This document shows, piece by piece, positions 5,851 to 7,631 of a stretch of DNA of 7,631 bases (position 1 is its first letter; every line of letters begins with the position of its first letter). Origin of the DNA: Desulfuromonadaceae bacterium (lineage in GTDB: Bacteria; Desulfobacterota; Desulfuromonadia; Desulfuromonadales; Desulfuromonadaceae); assembly GCA_027065245.1 (NCBI GenBank), contig JAMOOS010000258.1, positions 1-7,631 of the forward strand, given 5' to 3'. The position numbers and the translations under genes were made by a program. The notes under the pieces are model-generated. The model made no database searches and had not been told where the DNA came from. It was given only the letters and a program-made list of their open reading frames with translations.

Positions 5851-6513
5851 ATGGCCTTGCGTATACTGATACTGGCACTGGCGCTAATATTTTCCGGCAA
5901 TATCCTGGTCGAAGCCAGCGAACCCGCCCAAGCGGCTCCTTCTGCCGAAGTAGTGAAAGCCGGCGGCCCGAAAAAGCAGATTGCGGCAGTAGTTAACGCC
6001 ATACTGGAGCAACTGCGTGATCCCGATATTCCCGCACAACAACGCCGCAACAATATTCGTGAGCTGGTACGCGGCAAGTTCGATTTCCAGACCATGGCCC
6101 AAGGGGCGCTGGGGCGCTACTGGCGCAAGGCCAGCGAAACCGAGCGCAGCCACTTTGTCGCCCTGTTTACCAAATTGCTGGAAGCAACGTACCTGGGCCG
6201 GGTAAAAGCCTACTCCAATCTGGAGGTGGTATTCGGTGAGGAGCGCATCCGCAAAAAACGCGCCGAAGTTGAATGCTTTATCAAGGATGGCAATACCGAT
6301 ATTCCCATCACCTATAAACTCATCCCCCGCGGGCAGACCTGGCTGGTGTACGATGTGGTTATAGAAAACGCCAGCCTTGTCCGCAGCTACCGCAGCAGTT
6401 ATGCCAGCATTGTGCGCAAACAGGGAATGAATGGCCTGCTTAAACAAATGGAAGAGAAGCTTAACCAGCTTAAAAAAGCACCCGCCACACAGCACAAAAA
6501 GGATAAAAAATGA
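5851..6513 (+). CDS. mlaC: MlaC-type periplasmic phospholipid-binding protein
   Basis: MlaC is the soluble shuttle that carries phospholipid across the periplasm between MlaA and the MlaD ring. It has 220 residues. A signal peptide is evident (hydrophobic 4-19, likely cleavage after VEA at 20-22). The mature part shows the Ttg2D/MlaC pattern: GKFDFQTMAQGALGRYWRKA (75-94), FTKLLEATYLGRVKAY (106-121), the strand region with GQTWLVYDVVIENASLVRSY (161-180) and FTIL-like helix ends before a lysine-rich tail (about 203-220). AAGGA (5839-5843) lies 7 bases before the ATG. The gap after mlaA is 27 bases, the largest in the operon. The stop codon overlaps the next gene in an ATGA arrangement. Confidence 0.93.
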   Translation: MALRILILALALIFSGNILVEASEPAQAAPSAEVVKAGGPKKQIAAVVNAILEQLRDPDIPAQQRRNNIRELVRGKFDFQTMAQGALGRYWRKASETERSHFVALFTKLLEATYLGRVKAYSNLEVVFGEERIRKKRAEVECFIKDGNTDIPITYKLIPRGQTWLVYDVVIENASLVRSYRSSYASIVRKQGMNGLLKQMEEKLNQLKKAPATQHKKDKK

Positions 6514-6983
6514 TGCGCTGCAAAGAAACGGAAGATACCTGCCTGCAGATGAAGCGTGGTTTCCGTTTTTTCCATTTTCTCGACGAGAACGACATCCGTG
6601 AACTGGAGCCTTATTTCAGCTGCCGTTACCTGAAAACCGGTGAAGATCTGTGGCAGGAGGGGGAAAAGGGCGATTTTGCCGCCTTTATTGTCAGCGGCAA
6701 AATACAAAGCAGCAAGGCTACCGAATTCCCCGGTCGTCAGGTAGTAGTGGGGGTGTACGGCCATGAGTCACTCATCGGCATTATCGGTCTGCTGTTCGGC
6801 GAAAGCCGTCCGGTAACCGCTACCGCCATCGAAGACAGCCGCGTATTGCTGCTTAACCGCGATGACTTTGACGAAATCAACAACCGCAATCCAGAGCTCG
6901 GTGGCCGCCTGATGAAAGGGATGCTGTTCAGCCTCACCATGCGCCTGCGTCAATCTTACGAACGCCTGGCAGCTATCTTTTAA
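6510..6983 (+). CDS. Single-domain cyclic-nucleotide-binding-fold protein
   Basis: A 157-residue protein with a Crp-like cNMP-binding fold. It begins with FFHFLDENDIRELEPYF (20-36), continues with a beta-roll region including GEDLWQEGEKGDFAAFIVSG (44-63), and has a phosphate-binding-cassette-like stretch (88-107) ending ESRPVTATA. A C-terminal helix follows (about 132-154). There is no helix-turn-helix after it, so it is not a Crp/Fnr transcription factor. The cassette arginine (Arg100) is present, but the usual FGE glutamate is Ile91, which argues against ordinary cAMP or cGMP binding. The ATG overlaps the mlaC stop (ATGA) with AAGGA 6 bases upstream, so it is coupled to the mla operon. ATG 6513 is an equal alternative start. 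Its role is unknown; regulating the transporter is a guess from position. Confidence 0.88.
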   Translation: MMRCKETEDTCLQMKRGFRFFHFLDENDIRELEPYFSCRYLKTGEDLWQEGEKGDFAAFIVSGKIQSSKATEFPGRQVVVGVYGHESLIGIIGLLFGESRPVTATAIEDSRVLLLNRDDFDEINNRNPELGGRLMKGMLFSLTMRLRQSYERLAAIF

Positions 6984-6986
6984 CCA

Positions 6987-7505
6987 CTACTCAAAATCCC
7001 GGTACAACAGACTCGGCTGAATACCGTTATTGTGCTGGTACTTGCCGTTGCCATAATCGCGGTACTCTCCCTCGATGGTGTGGTAAAAAATCTGACAGAT
7101 CTCCACACCGGCATAAATGCGAATGGGTTGAACACAAAACATCTCTAAAGTCCAGTAACCACTGAACCCAACATCGCCAAAACCGGCGGTAACATGGATA
7201 AACAGCCCCAATCGACCTATAGATGAGCGCCCCTCCAGCATTGGCACCAGATTTCTGGTGACGGTATATTCTGCGGTGCGTCCCAGATACAGGCGTCCGC
7301 ATTCCAGCACCATCCCCTCCTCTGGAATAACGACACTGCTGGTGGCGGCAGGCTGCTTCATATCCAACACCGGCTCGTCATACACCAGCAGTTCATCATG
7401 CAGACGCAGGTTATAGCTGTTGGGATTAAGCTGCGCCGGATTAAACGGCTCGATAGCGATATCACTGCCGAGACGGCGCTGAATCTCAATACCGGAGAGA
7501 ATCAT
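6987..7505 (-). CDS. dcd: dCTP deaminase
   Basis: Cytoplasmic nucleotide enzyme that deaminates dCTP to dUTP, supplying dUMP for thymidylate synthesis. It has 172 residues and starts MILSG. Landmarks are LNPNSYNLRLHDELLVYD (26-43 counting from this Met), LEGRSSIGRLGLFIHVTAGF (90-109) and GFSGYWTLEMF (113-123), in which Glu121 matches the family's catalytic glutamate. It resembles the shorter form common in Firmicutes and Desulfobacterota more than the 193-residue E. coli enzyme. Some relatives also hydrolyse dUTP to dUMP, and I cannot tell whether this one does. I chose ATG 7505 because GGAG lies 6 bases upstream; a GTG at 7508 directly precedes it. The stop is 3 bases from the stop of the convergent CNBD gene. 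Confidence 0.95.
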   Translation of the reverse strand: MILSGIEIQRRLGSDIAIEPFNPAQLNPNSYNLRLHDELLVYDEPVLDMKQPAATSSVVIPEEGMVLECGRLYLGRTAEYTVTRNLVPMLEGRSSIGRLGLFIHVTAGFGDVGFSGYWTLEMFCVQPIRIYAGVEICQIFYHTIEGEYRDYGNGKYQHNNGIQPSLLYRDFE

Positions 7506-7508
7506 CAC

Positions 7509-7631
7509 TTACTCCGCATGGATGTTCAGCTTGCTGGTAATATTGTTGTGCACCCAGTGCTTGTCCCACCATTCCACCGGATTCACCGGCACACCACCAA
7601 CGATAACGCCAAAATGGAGATGGTCGCCACC
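7509..7631 (-). CDS. M23-family metallopeptidase, C-terminal end only
   Basis: The last 40 codons of a gene that enters from the right edge, ending in TAA at 7511-7509. The fragment starts GGDHLHFGVIVGGVPVNP, continues with VEWWDKHW, and ends HAE. HLHFG is the HxH zinc-ligand motif of M23 (LytM-type) peptidoglycan endopeptidases. The following VNPxEWWD is the usual C-terminal end of one envelope-associated subgroup. The upstream catalytic HxxxD motif, any signal peptide and any coiled coil lie outside the window, so activity cannot be judged. It ends 3 bases before the dcd ATG, and the ribosome site of dcd lies within its last codons, so the two are likely co-translated. Confidence 0.85.
   Translation of the reverse strand, partial: GGDHLHFGVIVGGVPVNPVEWWDKHWVHNNITSKLNIHAE

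Noticed and set aside
6510..6983. Idea that this gene is a Crp/Fnr transcription regulator of the operon
   Set aside because: The protein ends about 50 residues after the cassette with a helix and has no helix-turn-helix domain.

Overview
This window reads as ordinary, gene-dense chromosome from a Gram-negative (diderm) bacterium. The central operon encodes an Mla-type phospholipid transport system, which needs an outer membrane. The pairing of an Hsp70-like chaperone with a DUF2760 protein, the short MlaD, the lack of mlaB and a 172-residue dCTP deaminase together remind me of Desulfuromonadia and related Desulfobacterota. That placement is inference from remembered family features, not from a search.

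Left block, minus strand: an Hsp70-family chaperone runs off the left edge, with 496 residues visible and no stop codon. It lies 13 bases downstream of a two-helix membrane-anchored DUF2760 protein (1502-2131). Upstream is a long leader with a candidate promoter (2328-2356). Before that lies a gene for a basic 46-residue protein (2506-2646), which has a perfect Shine-Dalgarno, its own TTGACA promoter and two consecutive terminator-like structures.

Centre, plus strand: a 323-base intergenic region separates the small gene from the divergent mla operon. It holds a perfect 16-bp palindrome directly upstream of a good sigma-70-like promoter. The operon is mlaE-mlaF-mlaD-mlaA-mlaC plus a cyclic-nucleotide-binding-fold protein, with gaps from -14 to +27 bases. 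MlaE and MlaF form the inner-membrane ABC transporter, MlaD is its MCE substrate-binding subunit, MlaC is the periplasmic lipid shuttle, and MlaA is the outer-membrane component. The last gene overlaps mlaC by four bases and is a CNBD domain without a DNA-binding domain. It lacks the usual phosphate-binding-cassette glutamate.

Right block, minus strand: dCTP deaminase (dcd) converges on the CNBD gene with only 3 bases between the stop codons. Upstream of dcd, and almost touching it, is the C-terminal end of an M23-family peptidase carrying the HxH motif, cut by the right edge.

I see no mobile elements, CRISPR, tRNA or rRNA, and nothing that amounts to a clearly new system. The most unusual items are the small basic protein with its overlapping hairpins, the CNBD protein tied to the Mla operon, the palindrome at the mla promoter, and an MlaA with no lipobox and an acidic DLYxD repeat.
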